From: Microbacterium sp. MPKO10
GTDB lineage: Bacteria; Actinomycetota; Actinomycetes; Actinomycetales; Microbacteriaceae
Reading direction: 5' to 3'
DNA length: 64,000 nucleotides
Assembly: GCF_026107415.2 (NCBI RefSeq)
Contig: NZ_JAPCHX010000002.1
Coordinates: forward strand, 372,001-436,000
Part shown: in pieces, positions 27,159 to 36,103 of the stretch
Layout: each line of letters begins with the position of its first letter
How positions within the stretch are numbered: the stretch's first letter is position 1
Position numbers and translations under genes: made by a program
Notes under the pieces: model-generated
Seen by the model: only the letters and a program-made list of their open reading frames with translations
What the model was told of the DNA's origin: nothing
Database searches by the model: none

Positions 27159-28016
27159 TCACCTGCCGAGTCGGGCGAGCTGTTCGTCACTGAGCTCGAG
27201 GTCCGCCGCCTTCGCCGAGTCGATGATCGACGACGGTCTGCTGGCTCCCGGAATCGGCACGACGACGTCGGCAAGCGAGAGCTCCCACGCCAGCGCAACC
27301 TGCTGCGGGCTCACATCGAGCTCAGCAGCCACATCGCCGAACGCCGTGTGGTCTTCCGCCAAGTCGCCCGCCCGGCGAATACCGCCAAGCGGGCTCCACG
27401 GCAGAAATGCCAGCCCCAGCTCGGCACACAGATCAAGCTCCGCGCGGCTGTCGGTGTGCGCGGGTGAAAACTGGTTCTGCACCGAGACGAGATCGTCACC
27501 CAGGATGCTGTGAGCCTCACGGATCTGATCGGTGTCGGCATTGGAGATACCCGCATGCACGATCACGCCCTCCTGCACCAGGTCTTTCAGCGCGCCAATC
27601 GACTCGGCATACGGAACATCCGGGTCAGGGCGGTGGAACTGGTACAGACCGATCGCGTCGACGCCCAGACGCGCGGCTGACTGTTTAGCAGCATCCGTGA
27701 GATAAGTCGGCGTCCCTCTGCGCGCCCAGGGGCCCGGATCTGCGTAAATCAGGCCGCCCTTTGTCGCAACGAGGACGGACGACGAATCACCGCCGTAGCT
27801 GGAGAGCGCCTCAGCGATGAGCTCTTCATTGTGGCCCTGGGCATCACCGGGGGAGGTGTAGGCGTCGGCGGTGTCGATGAGGGTGACGCCGGCGTCGAGG
27901 GCGGCGTGCACGGTGGCGATCGACGTCGCGCGGTCTTTGCGTCCGGGAATCGACATTGGCATGCCGCCGAGGCCGATCGCGCTGACAGAGAAAGATCCGA
28001 TGCGTCGTTGTCTCAT
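27159..28016 (-). CDS. aldo/keto reductase
   Basis: A 285-residue NADPH-dependent oxidoreductase with a TIM-barrel fold. The catalytic tetrad is visible as D in 'LIDTADAY', the Tyr four residues on, K in 'VATKGG' and H in 'LYQFHRPD'. The C-terminal 'IPGASRPSSI' is the NADP-binding segment. The substrate is unknown. TAGGCT, 6 nt before the ATG, suggests a leaderless message. Confidence 0.9.
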   Translation of the reverse strand: MRQRRIGSFSVSAIGLGGMPMSIPGRKDRATSIATVHAALDAGVTLIDTADAYTSPGDAQGHNEELIAEALSSYGGDSSSVLVATKGGLIYADPGPWARRGTPTYLTDAAKQSAARLGVDAIGLYQFHRPDPDVPYAESIGALKDLVQEGVIVHAGISNADTDQIREAHSILGDDLVSVQNQFSPAHTDSRAELDLCAELGLAFLPWSPLGGIRRAGDLAEDHTAFGDVAAELDVSPQQVALAWELSLADVVVPIPGASRPSSIIDSAKAADLELSDEQLARLGR

Positions 28017-28151
28017 GGTGCGAGCCTACGCCGCAGCATCCGGTTCTTGACCCTGAGCATGGCACGCGTTGTACTGAGGCTGTGGGGTCGAGCGCTGCTG
28101 CCCGGTTGCACCACGGTCGTCCGTGACCGCGCCGAACGCGAGGAGGAAAGC

Positions 28152-29978
28152 ATGTCGACAGTGAGCGATTTCATCATTCAGCGGATCCGTGAGTGGGGAG
28201 TGTCGCGCGTCTTCGGGTACCCGGGCGACGGAATCGGCGAATTCGACGGGGCTCTCGGCGCAGCTGAGCGCGACGGCGACGGTCTCGAGTACATTCGCCC
28301 GACGCACGAGGAGATCTGCGCGCTCATGGCGACCGCGCATGCCAAGTTCACCGGTGAGGTCGGCGTGTGCGTCTCGACGTCGAGCCCCGGCGCCTTCCAC
28401 ATGATGAACGGTCTCTACGACGCGAAGATGGACAACCAGCCCGTCGTCGCCATCGTCGGCCAGCAGGGGCTGAACTCGCTCGGAACAGGCAGTCAGCAGG
28501 AGAGCAATCTCGAGCGTGCACTGGCTGACGTCGCCGAATACGTGCAGACCGTCGTGTCTCCCGAACAGGCGCAAGCGGTCATCGACACCGCATTTCGCAC
28601 TGCCCGCACCCGGCTCGGGCCGACAGCCGTGATCCTGCCGCACGACGTGCAGGGCATGACGATGCCGGATCTGTCGCCGGAGAGCTGGGTGTCGCGCTCA
28701 AGCGCTGTCGCCCCGTCGACGCGCGTGGTGCCGCCTGAGACCGACATCGTGCGAGCCGCTGAGGTGATCAACGCGGGATCGAAAGTGACGTTCCTCGTCG
28801 GGCACGGAGCGAACGGCGCGACGGACGAGGTGCTTGAAGCGGCGCGGCTCGCGGGAGCCGGCATCATCACGAGCCTGCGCGGCAAACAGGTCGTCCCTGC
28901 CGATGTGCCGCATCACACGCAGCAGCTCGGTCTTCTCGGCTCGCTCGCCAGCTACACGCAGATCAAGAACTGCGACACCCTCGTGCTGCTGGGCACGAAC
29001 TATCCGTATGGGCAGTTCCTGCCGAAGAGCGGCCAGGCTCGCGCCGTGCAGGTGGATCTCAAACCCGAGCACACCGGCGTGCGGTACCCGACCGAGGTTG
29101 CCCTGTGGGGTGATGTGAAAGAGACGCTGACGGCGCTCATTCCGCATCTCAACGAGACGACGGATCTCTCGTGGCAGAACTCCGCCGCCGAGGACATGCG
29201 CGACTGGGAACGCGAGATGGACGCTCAGGCGAGTGTCCGATATTCGGATGGCGTCAATCCCCGCGGCGTCTTCCACGAGCTCAACAAGCGTCTGCCGGCC
29301 GGGGCGATCGTGACAGCGGATGCTGGGACGACAGCCGACTGGTACGGCCACCACATTCGCCTGCAACGCGGTATGACGGGCGACCTGTCCGGGCGCCTCG
29401 CCACAATGCTCGCCGCCATGCCCTATGCGGTGGCGGCGAAGTTCGCACATCCGACGCGACCCGTGATCTGCACGATCGGCGACGGCGCGTTCCAGATGCT
29501 CGGCATGAACGAGCTGATCACCGTCAAGAAGTACCTGTCGCGGTGGGAGAATCCGCAGTTGATCATCCTCGTCGTGCACAACGACGACCTCGGGCAGGTG
29601 TCGTGGGAGATGCGCACCGAAGACGGCAACCCGCTGTGGCGCACGTCGCAAGATGTTGAGTCTGTCGACTATGCGGGGTGGGCCGAGCTGCTGGGCTTCA
29701 CCGGCATCCGGGTTCACAGTGATGACGATGTCGCCGGTGCCTGGGACCGCGCGTTCGCGACACGCGGCGTCACGCTCATCGACGCATATGTGAGTCGTAA
29801 CGTGCCGCCGCTCCCGCCGCACATCACGTTCGAGTTCGCGAAGAACACGGGAGAGGCTCTTCTGAAGAACGACCCGTTCGCGTTCGATGTCATCAAGGAC
29901 TCCGCCGAGGCGATGGTGACGGAGGGCGTGCAGCGTCTCAAGAACAAATTCCGCTCGGACGACGACGAGGATCGCTAG
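28152..29978 (+). CDS. thiamine-diphosphate enzyme, pyruvate oxidase/pyruvate:quinone dehydrogenase type
   Basis: A 608-residue three-domain ThDP enzyme. The N-terminal PYR domain has the catalytic Glu in 'RPTHEEICALMATAHAKFTG'. The C-terminal PP domain has the GDG...N cofactor motif ('GDGAFQMLGMNEL' to 'HNDD'). The best family match is pyruvate oxidase/PoxB, giving acetate or acetyl phosphate from pyruvate, but acetolactate synthase-like relatives cannot be excluded. The ATG at 28152 follows GAGGAGGA. It is divergent from the aldo/keto reductase and stands in the accessory insert between rsmI and metG. Confidence 0.85.
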   Translation: MSTVSDFIIQRIREWGVSRVFGYPGDGIGEFDGALGAAERDGDGLEYIRPTHEEICALMATAHAKFTGEVGVCVSTSSPGAFHMMNGLYDAKMDNQPVVAIVGQQGLNSLGTGSQQESNLERALADVAEYVQTVVSPEQAQAVIDTAFRTARTRLGPTAVILPHDVQGMTMPDLSPESWVSRSSAVAPSTRVVPPETDIVRAAEVINAGSKVTFLVGHGANGATDEVLEAARLAGAGIITSLRGKQVVPADVPHHTQQLGLLGSLASYTQIKNCDTLVLLGTNYPYGQFLPKSGQARAVQVDLKPEHTGVRYPTEVALWGDVKETLTALIPHLNETTDLSWQNSAAEDMRDWEREMDAQASVRYSDGVNPRGVFHELNKRLPAGAIVTADAGTTADWYGHHIRLQRGMTGDLSGRLATMLAAMPYAVAAKFAHPTRPVICTIGDGAFQMLGMNELITVKKYLSRWENPQLIILVVHNDDLGQVSWEMRTEDGNPLWRTSQDVESVDYAGWAELLGFTGIRVHSDDDVAGAWDRAFATRGVTLIDAYVSRNVPPLPPHITFEFAKNTGEALLKNDPFAFDVIKDSAEAMVTEGVQRLKNKFRSDDDEDR

Positions 29979-30090
29979 CCTCACCAGCACGAGCCCAGCT
30001 GCCGACGGCACGAGCGTGCGTGTGTGGTGCCTGTGACGATCCGTGTCATGTGGGGCGAACCAGCAGGAGTGTCGCTTTAGGATGGAAGCC

Positions 30091-31674
30091 ATGCGCTCAG
30101 GCAATTCCTTTTATGTCACGACCCCCATCTTCTATGTGAACGACGCCCCGCACATCGGGCATGCGTACACCGAGGTCGCGGCCGACGTGCTCGCACGCTG
30201 GCACCGGCAGGCGGGGGACGACACCTGGATGCTGACGGGCACAGACGAGCACGGTGAGAAGATCCTGCGCACGGCCACCGCCAACGGCGTCAGCCCGAAG
30301 GAATGGGCGGACACGCTCGTCGAGAAGAGCTGGCGTCCGCTCCTCGAGACGATCAACGTTGCCAATGACGACTTCATCCGCACGACCGAAGAGCGGCACG
30401 AGAGCGCCGTCCAGAAGTTTCTGCAGAAGCTCTACGACGACGGCTACATCTACGCGGGCGAGTACGAGGGGTACTACTGCGTCGGCTGCGAGGAGTACAA
30501 GCAGGAGTCCGACCTCGTCGCGGGTACAGGGCCCTACGAGGGGCAGCAGGTCTGCGCCATCCACTCAAAGCCCGTCGAGCTGCTGCAGGAGCGCAACTAC
30601 TTCTTCCGCATGAGCGAGTTCGCCGACCGTCTGCTCGCGCTGTACAGTGAGCGGCCCGACTTCGTGCAGCCCGAATCGGCGCGCAACGAGGTCACGCAGT
30701 TCGTCAGGCAGGGGCTGAGCGACCTCTCGATCTCACGCTCCAGCTTCGACTGGGGCGTCAAGGTTCCGTGGGACGACACACACGTCGTCTACGTCTGGTT
30801 CGACGCCCTGCTGAACTACATCACGGCCATCGGCTACGGCGACGACGCGTCAGACCAGCTCGAGCGCCTCTGGCCCGGCGTCCACATCGTGGGCAAAGAC
30901 ATCCTGCGCTTCCACGCCGTGATCTGGCCGGCCATGCTCATGGCTGCCGGCCTCGAGGTGCCGCACCGCGTGTACGGTCACGGGTGGCTGCTCGTCGGCG
31001 GCGAGAAGATGTCGAAGTCGAAGCTCACGGGAATCGCGCCCACCGAGATCACCGACACATTCGGTTCCGACGCCTTCCGCTACTACTTCTCGCGCGCCAT
31101 CGCGTTCGGCCAGGACGGCTCGTTCAGCTGGGAGGACCTCTCGGCGCGCTACCAGTCCGAGCTCGCCAACGGTTTCGGCAACCTCGCATCGCGCGTTCTG
31201 GCGATGGTGACGAAGTACTTCGAGGGCGTCGTGCCCGCAGCATCCGAGTATTCAGACGCCGACCTCCATGTGCAGCAGGTGGTGGCGGATGCTGCCAGCG
31301 CAGCTGATGCCGCCATCGAGAAGCTCGCGATCCACGACGCTCTCGCTGAGATCTGGACGATCGTCGACCAGCTGAACGGGTACATCACCGAACAGCAGCC
31401 CTGGGTGCTCGCCAAGGACGAGAGCACACGTGACCGCCTCGCTACCGTGCTGTACACGGTGACCGAGGGGCTGCGCGCGCTCGCCGTGCTGCTGGCCCCG
31501 GTTACGCCGATCGCAACGGCTAAGCTGTGGGCGGCGCTCGGTGTCACCGATGCGCTCGGCGCGCTGGAGGATCAGCCGCTCCGGGACGCGGGACGCTGGG
31601 GGCAGCTGCCCGCCGGCACGACGGTGGGTCGTCTCGAAGCGCTCTTCCCGCGCATCGAGACGACAACGGATTGA
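30091..31674 (+). CDS. metG: methionyl-tRNA synthetase
   Basis: A 527-residue class I synthetase charging tRNA-Met. HIGH is at residues 21-24 and KMSKS at 306-310. A Cys-rich knuckle ('YYCVGCEEY' and 'QVCAIH') lies in the connective domain. It lacks the C-terminal EMAP-like dimer domain, as is usual in actinobacteria. The ATG at 30091 gives the conserved N-terminus; another ATG 3 codons earlier (30082) is possible. It is followed by tatD, rsmA and ispE in the conserved actinobacterial order. Confidence 0.95.
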   Translation: MRSGNSFYVTTPIFYVNDAPHIGHAYTEVAADVLARWHRQAGDDTWMLTGTDEHGEKILRTATANGVSPKEWADTLVEKSWRPLLETINVANDDFIRTTEERHESAVQKFLQKLYDDGYIYAGEYEGYYCVGCEEYKQESDLVAGTGPYEGQQVCAIHSKPVELLQERNYFFRMSEFADRLLALYSERPDFVQPESARNEVTQFVRQGLSDLSISRSSFDWGVKVPWDDTHVVYVWFDALLNYITAIGYGDDASDQLERLWPGVHIVGKDILRFHAVIWPAMLMAAGLEVPHRVYGHGWLLVGGEKMSKSKLTGIAPTEITDTFGSDAFRYYFSRAIAFGQDGSFSWEDLSARYQSELANGFGNLASRVLAMVTKYFEGVVPAASEYSDADLHVQQVVADAASAADAAIEKLAIHDALAEIWTIVDQLNGYITEQQPWVLAKDESTRDRLATVLYTVTEGLRALAVLLAPVTPIATAKLWAALGVTDALGALEDQPLRDAGRWGQLPAGTTVGRLEALFPRIETTTD

Positions 31675-31714
31675 GGACACAACGCGAAAACGCGAAGCGA
31701 CGAACGGAGCAGTG

Positions 31715-32641
31715 ATGAGTGGGCGCTCGGCGAAGAAGCACCGTGACCGGAGCTACCCGCCCGTTCCCGAGGAACTCGTCGTTCCCGTCTACGACAATCA
31801 CACCCACATCGACCCGTCGATCATCGACGACTTCCCGGTCGACGGCGACTCCCTGAGTCCGGCGGAGCAGCTCGATCGGGCCTCAGCTGCTGGCGTGCGC
31901 GGCATCGTTCAGGTGGGCACCGACGTTGCGTCGTCGCAGTGGTCTGCGGATGCAGCATCCACCGAACCCCGGATGCTGGCGGCCGTCGCCATCCATCCGA
32001 ACGAAGCCCCGGTGCTCGATGCCGCGGGTACGCTCGACGACGGACTCGCGCAGATCGCGGAGCTCGCGCGACGCCCGCGGGTGCGCTGCATCGGTGAGAC
32101 GGGACTCGACTACTACCGCACAGAGGAGGACGGCCGGGGCGCGCAGATCCGCTCGTTCGAGGCGCACATTGAGATCGCCAAGCAGAACGATCTCGCGCTG
32201 CAGATCCACGACCGTGACGCGCACGATGATGTCGTCTCCACGCTCAAGCGAGTGGGGGCGCCGGAGCGCACCGTGTTTCACTGCTTCTCGGGAGATACCG
32301 AGCTTGCCGAGATCTGCACCGAGAACGGCTGGTACATGTCGTTCGCCGGAACCGCGACGTTCAAAAACGCGAAGAACCTTCGTCGTGCCCTCGACGTCGC
32401 GCCGCGTGCGCTCGTGCTGGTCGAGACTGACGCGCCGTTCCTCACCCCGATGCCGTACCGCGGGCGGCCCAACGCCTCGTATCTGCTGCCCCACACCGTG
32501 CGCTTCATCGCCGACCACCTGGACACCGATGTGACGATGCTGGCGGCGCAGATCCTCTCGAACACCGAGTACGTGTACGGGCGGTGGGACACCGACCCGG
32601 TCGTCGCACCCGGGGATCCCTACGCACCGGGCCCGCAATGA
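31715..32641 (+). CDS. tatD: TatD family metal-dependent hydrolase
   Basis: A 308-residue amidohydrolase-fold nuclease, probably acting on DNA 3' ends or D-aminoacyl-tRNA as shown for other TatD proteins. Metal ligands are visible as 'DNHTHID' at the start of the barrel, E in '[12 protein letters not shown]', H in 'LQIHDRDAH', H in 'FHCFSG' and D in '[12 protein letters not shown]'. An N-terminal extension of about 25 residues is basic. Its stop overlaps the rsmA start (ATGA), so the two are coupled. Confidence 0.9.
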   Translation: MSGRSAKKHRDRSYPPVPEELVVPVYDNHTHIDPSIIDDFPVDGDSLSPAEQLDRASAAGVRGIVQVGTDVASSQWSADAASTEPRMLAAVAIHPNEAPVLDAAGTLDDGLAQIAELARRPRVRCIGETGLDYYRTEEDGRGAQIRSFEAHIEIAKQNDLALQIHDRDAHDDVVSTLKRVGAPERTVFHCFSGDTELAEICTENGWYMSFAGTATFKNAKNLRRALDVAPRALVLVETDAPFLTPMPYRGRPNASYLLPHTVRFIADHLDTDVTMLAAQILSNTEYVYGRWDTDPVVAPGDPYAPGPQ

Positions 32642-33711
32642 GCGACGTGATGCTTCTCGGTCCTGCTGAGATCCGCGACCTCGCGCAGCTGCTCGGCGTG
32701 CAGCCAACCAAGAAGCTCGGTCAGAACTTCGTCGTCGACGCCAACACGGTGCGCAAGATCGTCGCGTCGGCTCACGTGAAGACGGGCGATCGTGTGATCG
32801 AGGTGGGGCCCGGCCTCGGCTCGCTCACTCTCGGGCTGCTTGAAGTCGGGGCCGATGTCCTCGCGATCGAGATCGACAAGCGCCTCGCCGAGCAGCTGCC
32901 GCGGACCGTCGCGGAGATGGCTCCGGGCGTTGCCCTCGGTGACGGTGCGCCCGACTCGGTATCCGGTGATGTGACCGCTGTGGCATCTGACCCGGTTTCC
33001 GACGGTGTGCCTACTGAGGCGTCCAGGCTGGTTTCCGGTGCCGCGGCCGACGCCGAGCCTAGTGGTGTGTCTGGTGGTGCGGCCGGCGCCGAGTCTGGTG
33101 GTGTGTCTGGTGGTGTGGTCGATACCGAGCCTGCGGCACGCAGCGAGGCGTCAGCGGGCGCTGCTCTGACGGTGCTGGCCGCAGACGCCATGCGGGTGCG
33201 CGACCTCTCCGGCAATCCGACACGGTTGGTCGCCAACCTGCCCTACAACGTCTCCGTCCCCGTGCTGCTGCATCTCATGCAGACAGTGCCGAGCCTTTCC
33301 GCCGGAGTCGTGATGGTGCAGGCCGAGGTGGGCTACCGTCTGGCTGCCGACCCCGGCTCGAAGGTCTACGGCAGCCCCAGCGTGAAGGCGGCTTGGTACG
33401 GATCGTGGCGCACCGCGGGTACCGTGAGCAGGCAGGTGTTCTGGCCGGTGCCGAACGTTGACAGCGTGCTCGTGGAGTTCGCGCGGCACGACGAACCGTT
33501 CGGCACGGAGGCCGAGCGCGAGAGAACCTTCGCCCTCGTGGATGCTGCGTTCGCGCAGCGCCGCAAGATGCTGCGGCAGTCGTTGGGCTCCGTTCTGGGC
33601 AGCTCGGCTGACGCATCCGAGGTCCTAGAGCGCGCTGGCGTGGCCCCGACGGGCCGTGGCGAGACGCTCACTGTTCACGACTTCCTGCGGATCGCCCGCG
33701 CTGCGTTGTAA
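32638..33711 (+). CDS. rsmA: 16S rRNA dimethyladenosine transferase with low-complexity insertion
   Basis: A 357-residue KsgA-type enzyme that dimethylates A1518/A1519 of 16S rRNA. It has the N-terminal '[10 protein letters not shown]', SAM motif I '[12 protein letters not shown]' and motif IV '[11 protein letters not shown]'. Typical length is about 280. The excess is an Ala/Gly/Ser/Asp-rich insertion of about 75 residues (near 100-177), between the first SAM strands and '[11 protein letters not shown]'. It is partly built from a 36-bp tandem repeat. The catalytic motifs lie outside it, so function is likely kept. The ATG overlaps the tatD stop. Confidence 0.92.
   Translation: MSDVMLLGPAEIRDLAQLLGVQPTKKLGQNFVVDANTVRKIVASAHVKTGDRVIEVGPGLGSLTLGLLEVGADVLAIEIDKRLAEQLPRTVAEMAPGVALGDGAPDSVSGDVTAVASDPVSDGVPTEASRLVSGAAADAEPSGVSGGAAGAESGGVSGGVVDTEPAARSEASAGAALTVLAADAMRVRDLSGNPTRLVANLPYNVSVPVLLHLMQTVPSLSAGVVMVQAEVGYRLAADPGSKVYGSPSVKAAWYGSWRTAGTVSRQVFWPVPNVDSVLVEFARHDEPFGTEAERERTFALVDAAFAQRRKMLRQSLGSVLGSSADASEVLERAGVAPTGRGETLTVHDFLRIARAAL
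33043..33136 (+). repeat. 36-bp in-frame tandem repeat within rsmA
   Basis: Two full 36-bp units (33043-33078 and 33079-33114) and a partial third encode 12-residue copies of the pattern [24 protein letters not shown]. The unit length is a multiple of three, so copy-number change would not break the frame. Confidence 0.85.
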
Positions 33712-33961
33712 TTTCTGAGGGTCGCCCGCACTGTGTGGTGAAGATTTGTAGGTCGCCCGCGCTGCGTGATGACGTGCGGGGGCTTGGGCTACGTGACGTT
33801 CCTTGCGGGTGCATGCGCTGGGTGGCCTTCTCCGCGAGGGCTCGGGCTGCGTGACGTTTTCTGCGAGGGCTCGGGCTGCGTGACGTTTTCTGCGAGGGCT
33901 CGGGCTGCGTGACGTTTTCTGCGAGGGCTCGGGCTGTTCTTGATTGCCGAGGGGTGCCTGC
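33682..33961 (+). repeat. about 29-bp minisatellite growing out of the rsmA 3' end
   Basis: The last coding bases of rsmA (33682-33705, with the core TCGCCCGCGCTGCG) recur after the stop codon at 33712-33735 and 33742-33765, then in degenerate form. They end in three identical 29-bp units at 33841-33869, 33870-33898 and 33899-33927, plus degenerate units on both sides. Each unit has the core GCTGCGTGACG. I count about nine units. It has no unique spacers and is not CRISPR. Confidence 0.85.
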
Positions 33962-34042
33962 ACTGCGTCGTCGTTCGTGCCAGTCGCCCCGCACAAAGTC
34001 TCGCTCTGTACACGCGGCGCAGCGAGCGCATCTGGTTCCTTC

Positions 34043-34121
34043 ATTCGGAGATTTGCGGCGACACGCCGTTGAATACACGCGACACGCCGGTTTTGCACGA
34101 AAAATTCCGAATTTAGTGCAC
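34043..34121. repeat. palindromic intergenic element C
   Basis: Outer arms ATTCGGA (34043-34049) and TCCGAAT (34106-34112) enclose two direct copies of GCGACACGCCG (34058-34068 and 34079-34089). The right end 'GCACGAAAAATTCCGAATTT' followed by AGTGCAC nearly matches the right end of element B. Compared with B, the second inner copy is inverted. The rest of the gap up to the gene start at 34363 shows nothing recognisable. Confidence 0.75.
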
Positions 34122-34362
34122 GCTCGAGTGCTCGCCAGAACGTGATTGAGTGACGTCGGCCCAAGCGGGCGCCGTGTATAGCTGCGACTGTGCCGAGCCA
34201 CGTCCGCTTCGCCGAGTCTCATCGGAGCAAGCTTTCGTGAGTAGGGCCTGCGTGGAAGCGGGCAGAGGAAGCTCAGCGGGACGAAAGTGGCAGCAGAACA
34301 TTGAACAGATACCTGCCGGACGGATGCTGGACGAGCGGGCCCGCACCCGGCACACTAGTGGC

Positions 34363-34908
34363 ATGGGGCAGACAGCAGCGCACAGTGACAGCGTCGGAAA
34401 CGCGGCGCTCGAGCGTGCCACAGGTAAGACCAGAGACGAGTGGAACGCGATTCTCGCCGATGCGGGAGCCCAAGACTGGGACCACCCGACCATCGCCACA
34501 TGGCTCGTCGAGCAGCACGGCGTTGACGGCTGGTGGGCTCAGGGCATCACCGTCGGCTTCGAGCAGCACATTGGGCGCCGCCAGCCGGGGCAGCGGGCCG
34601 ATGGCACATTCGAGGCGAACGTCAGCCGCACACTGCCTGTCTCGCGTGACGCCGCGCTGACTGCCATCGTCGACACCGTGACCGAGGCGGCAGGCTGTGA
34701 ACCAGCATCCGTCAACTCGACGGCAAAGAACGCGAGCGCGCGCTGGAAGCTTCCCGACGGCCGCACCGTCGTCGCGGGCGTCTACCCGTCAGGTGTGAAG
34801 ACCCGTGTCGCGCTCACCATGCCGAAGCTGGCCTCGGCTGACGAGCTCGCCGACGCGAAAGAGCTGATGCGCGGGTGGCTCCCCGCCGCGGGTGACGTCT
34901 CCGGGTAA
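34363..34908 (+). CDS. DUF4287 domain protein
   Basis: A 181-residue soluble protein. Residues about 18-70 ('GKTRDEWNAILADAGAQDWD' through 'WWAQGITVGFEQ') are a DUF4287-type helical domain. The C-terminal half ('ARWKLPDGRTVVAGVYPSGV') resembles the SRPBCC/DUF5655-like part often fused to it. The function is unknown. The ATG at 34363 begins the conserved part; the reading frame is open for 71 codons before it but without homology. Confidence 0.7.
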   Translation: MGQTAAHSDSVGNAALERATGKTRDEWNAILADAGAQDWDHPTIATWLVEQHGVDGWWAQGITVGFEQHIGRRQPGQRADGTFEANVSRTLPVSRDAALTAIVDTVTEAAGCEPASVNSTAKNASARWKLPDGRTVVAGVYPSGVKTRVALTMPKLASADELADAKELMRGWLPAAGDVSG

Positions 34909-35143
34909 CGCCGCTCCGGGTAAGGCCGCTCCCGGCGCAGTGGGGCAGGTGCCCGGTGGTGCGGCGTGATGACCCCAACCGGGGCAGCATTGTGTCGAAG
35001 CGAATGCCGGGCGGCGAGCCACGACGGAGCGTTGAGCGGTGTCGTGGTGGTGCGGTTGTCTGGCTGCTGCGACGACGGCAAAACGAGGTGCCTCGCTGAA
35101 AAGCGAAATATGCGCGTCACGCTGGCTCCACTAGGTTGGAGGT

Positions 35144-36079
35144 ATGAGCGATCTGCACGGCGTCCCGCACGTTCACGTTCGCGCCCCGGGCAAGATCAAC
35201 GTTTACATGAACGTTGGTCGCCGCCGCTCGGACGGCTATCACGACGTCGCCACCGCGTACCAGGCGGTTTCGCTGTTCGAAGACGTTCGGGCGTTCCCCT
35301 CTGACACGTTCTCTGTTGCGTTCAACGGCCCGATCGACACGCGTGGCCTGCCGACCGACCGCTCGAATCTTGCGATCAAGGCTGCCCGGATGCTGGCGAA
35401 GAAGACCGGCATCACCAGCGGTGTTCACCTGCAGATCGAGAAGAACGTTCCAATTTCGGGCGGAATGGGCGGCGGGTCGGCAGATGCTGCGGCCACACTG
35501 CTCGCGTGCGATCACCTGTGGCAGACCGACATCGGCCGCGACGAACTGGTGAAGCTCGCGGCGAAGCTCGGTGCTGACGTTCCGTTCTCGCTCGTGGGCG
35601 GTACAGCGATCGGAACCGGTCGCGGCGACAGCCTCAGTCCGGCACTGGCCAAAGGGACGTTCCACTGGGTTCTTGCTCTCGCCGACGAGGGGATGTCGAC
35701 GCCCGAGGTTTACGGTGAGCTCGACGCACATCGAGCCAAGCATGCCGCTGACATCGCGCCGATCGACGAGACCCCGTCCGTGGACACCGGCGTTTTGCAG
35801 GCGATTCGTGCGGGCGACGCGCAACTGCTTGCCGACGTGCTGCACAATGACCTGCAAGTAGCGGCGCTTCACCTGCGACCCGAGCTGACGCGGACACTTG
35901 AGGTGGGAGACGACAACGGTGCGCTCGCCGGCATCGTCTCGGGCTCGGGGCCGACAATCGCGCTGCTCGCCTCCAGCGCTGAGGCGGCCATCGATCTGCA
36001 GGTGAGCCTTGCGGCATCTGGACTCGCCGTCAAACACGTCACGGGGCCCGTCGCGGGTGCCCGGGTGATGGAGGCGTGA
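35144..36079 (+). CDS. ispE: 4-diphosphocytidyl-2-C-methyl-D-erythritol kinase
   Basis: A 311-residue GHMP kinase, the fourth enzyme of the non-mevalonate isoprenoid pathway. It phosphorylates CDP-methylerythritol with ATP. The ATP loop is '[15 protein letters not shown]', the N-terminal substrate motif is '[20 protein letters not shown]', and the C-terminal motif is '[10 protein letters not shown]'. TAGGTT ends 6 nt before the ATG, suggesting a leaderless start; a GGAGGT abuts the ATG too closely to work as a ribosome site. Confidence 0.94.
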   Translation: MSDLHGVPHVHVRAPGKINVYMNVGRRRSDGYHDVATAYQAVSLFEDVRAFPSDTFSVAFNGPIDTRGLPTDRSNLAIKAARMLAKKTGITSGVHLQIEKNVPISGGMGGGSADAAATLLACDHLWQTDIGRDELVKLAAKLGADVPFSLVGGTAIGTGRGDSLSPALAKGTFHWVLALADEGMSTPEVYGELDAHRAKHAADIAPIDETPSVDTGVLQAIRAGDAQLLADVLHNDLQVAALHLRPELTRTLEVGDDNGALAGIVSGSGPTIALLASSAEAAIDLQVSLAASGLAVKHVTGPVAGARVMEA

Positions 36080-36103
36080 CAGCTCGCACGGCCTGGTGAG
36101 CGT

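Noticed and set aside
28698-30104. 468-codon open frame on the - strand
   Set aside because: It is antisense to the pyruvate oxidase-type gene, shows no domain and has biased composition. It is a shadow frame.
33841-33927. Three identical 29-bp repeats resembling CRISPR repeats
   Set aside because: The copies are directly adjacent with no spacers, and no cas genes are present. They are the end of a minisatellite next to rsmA.
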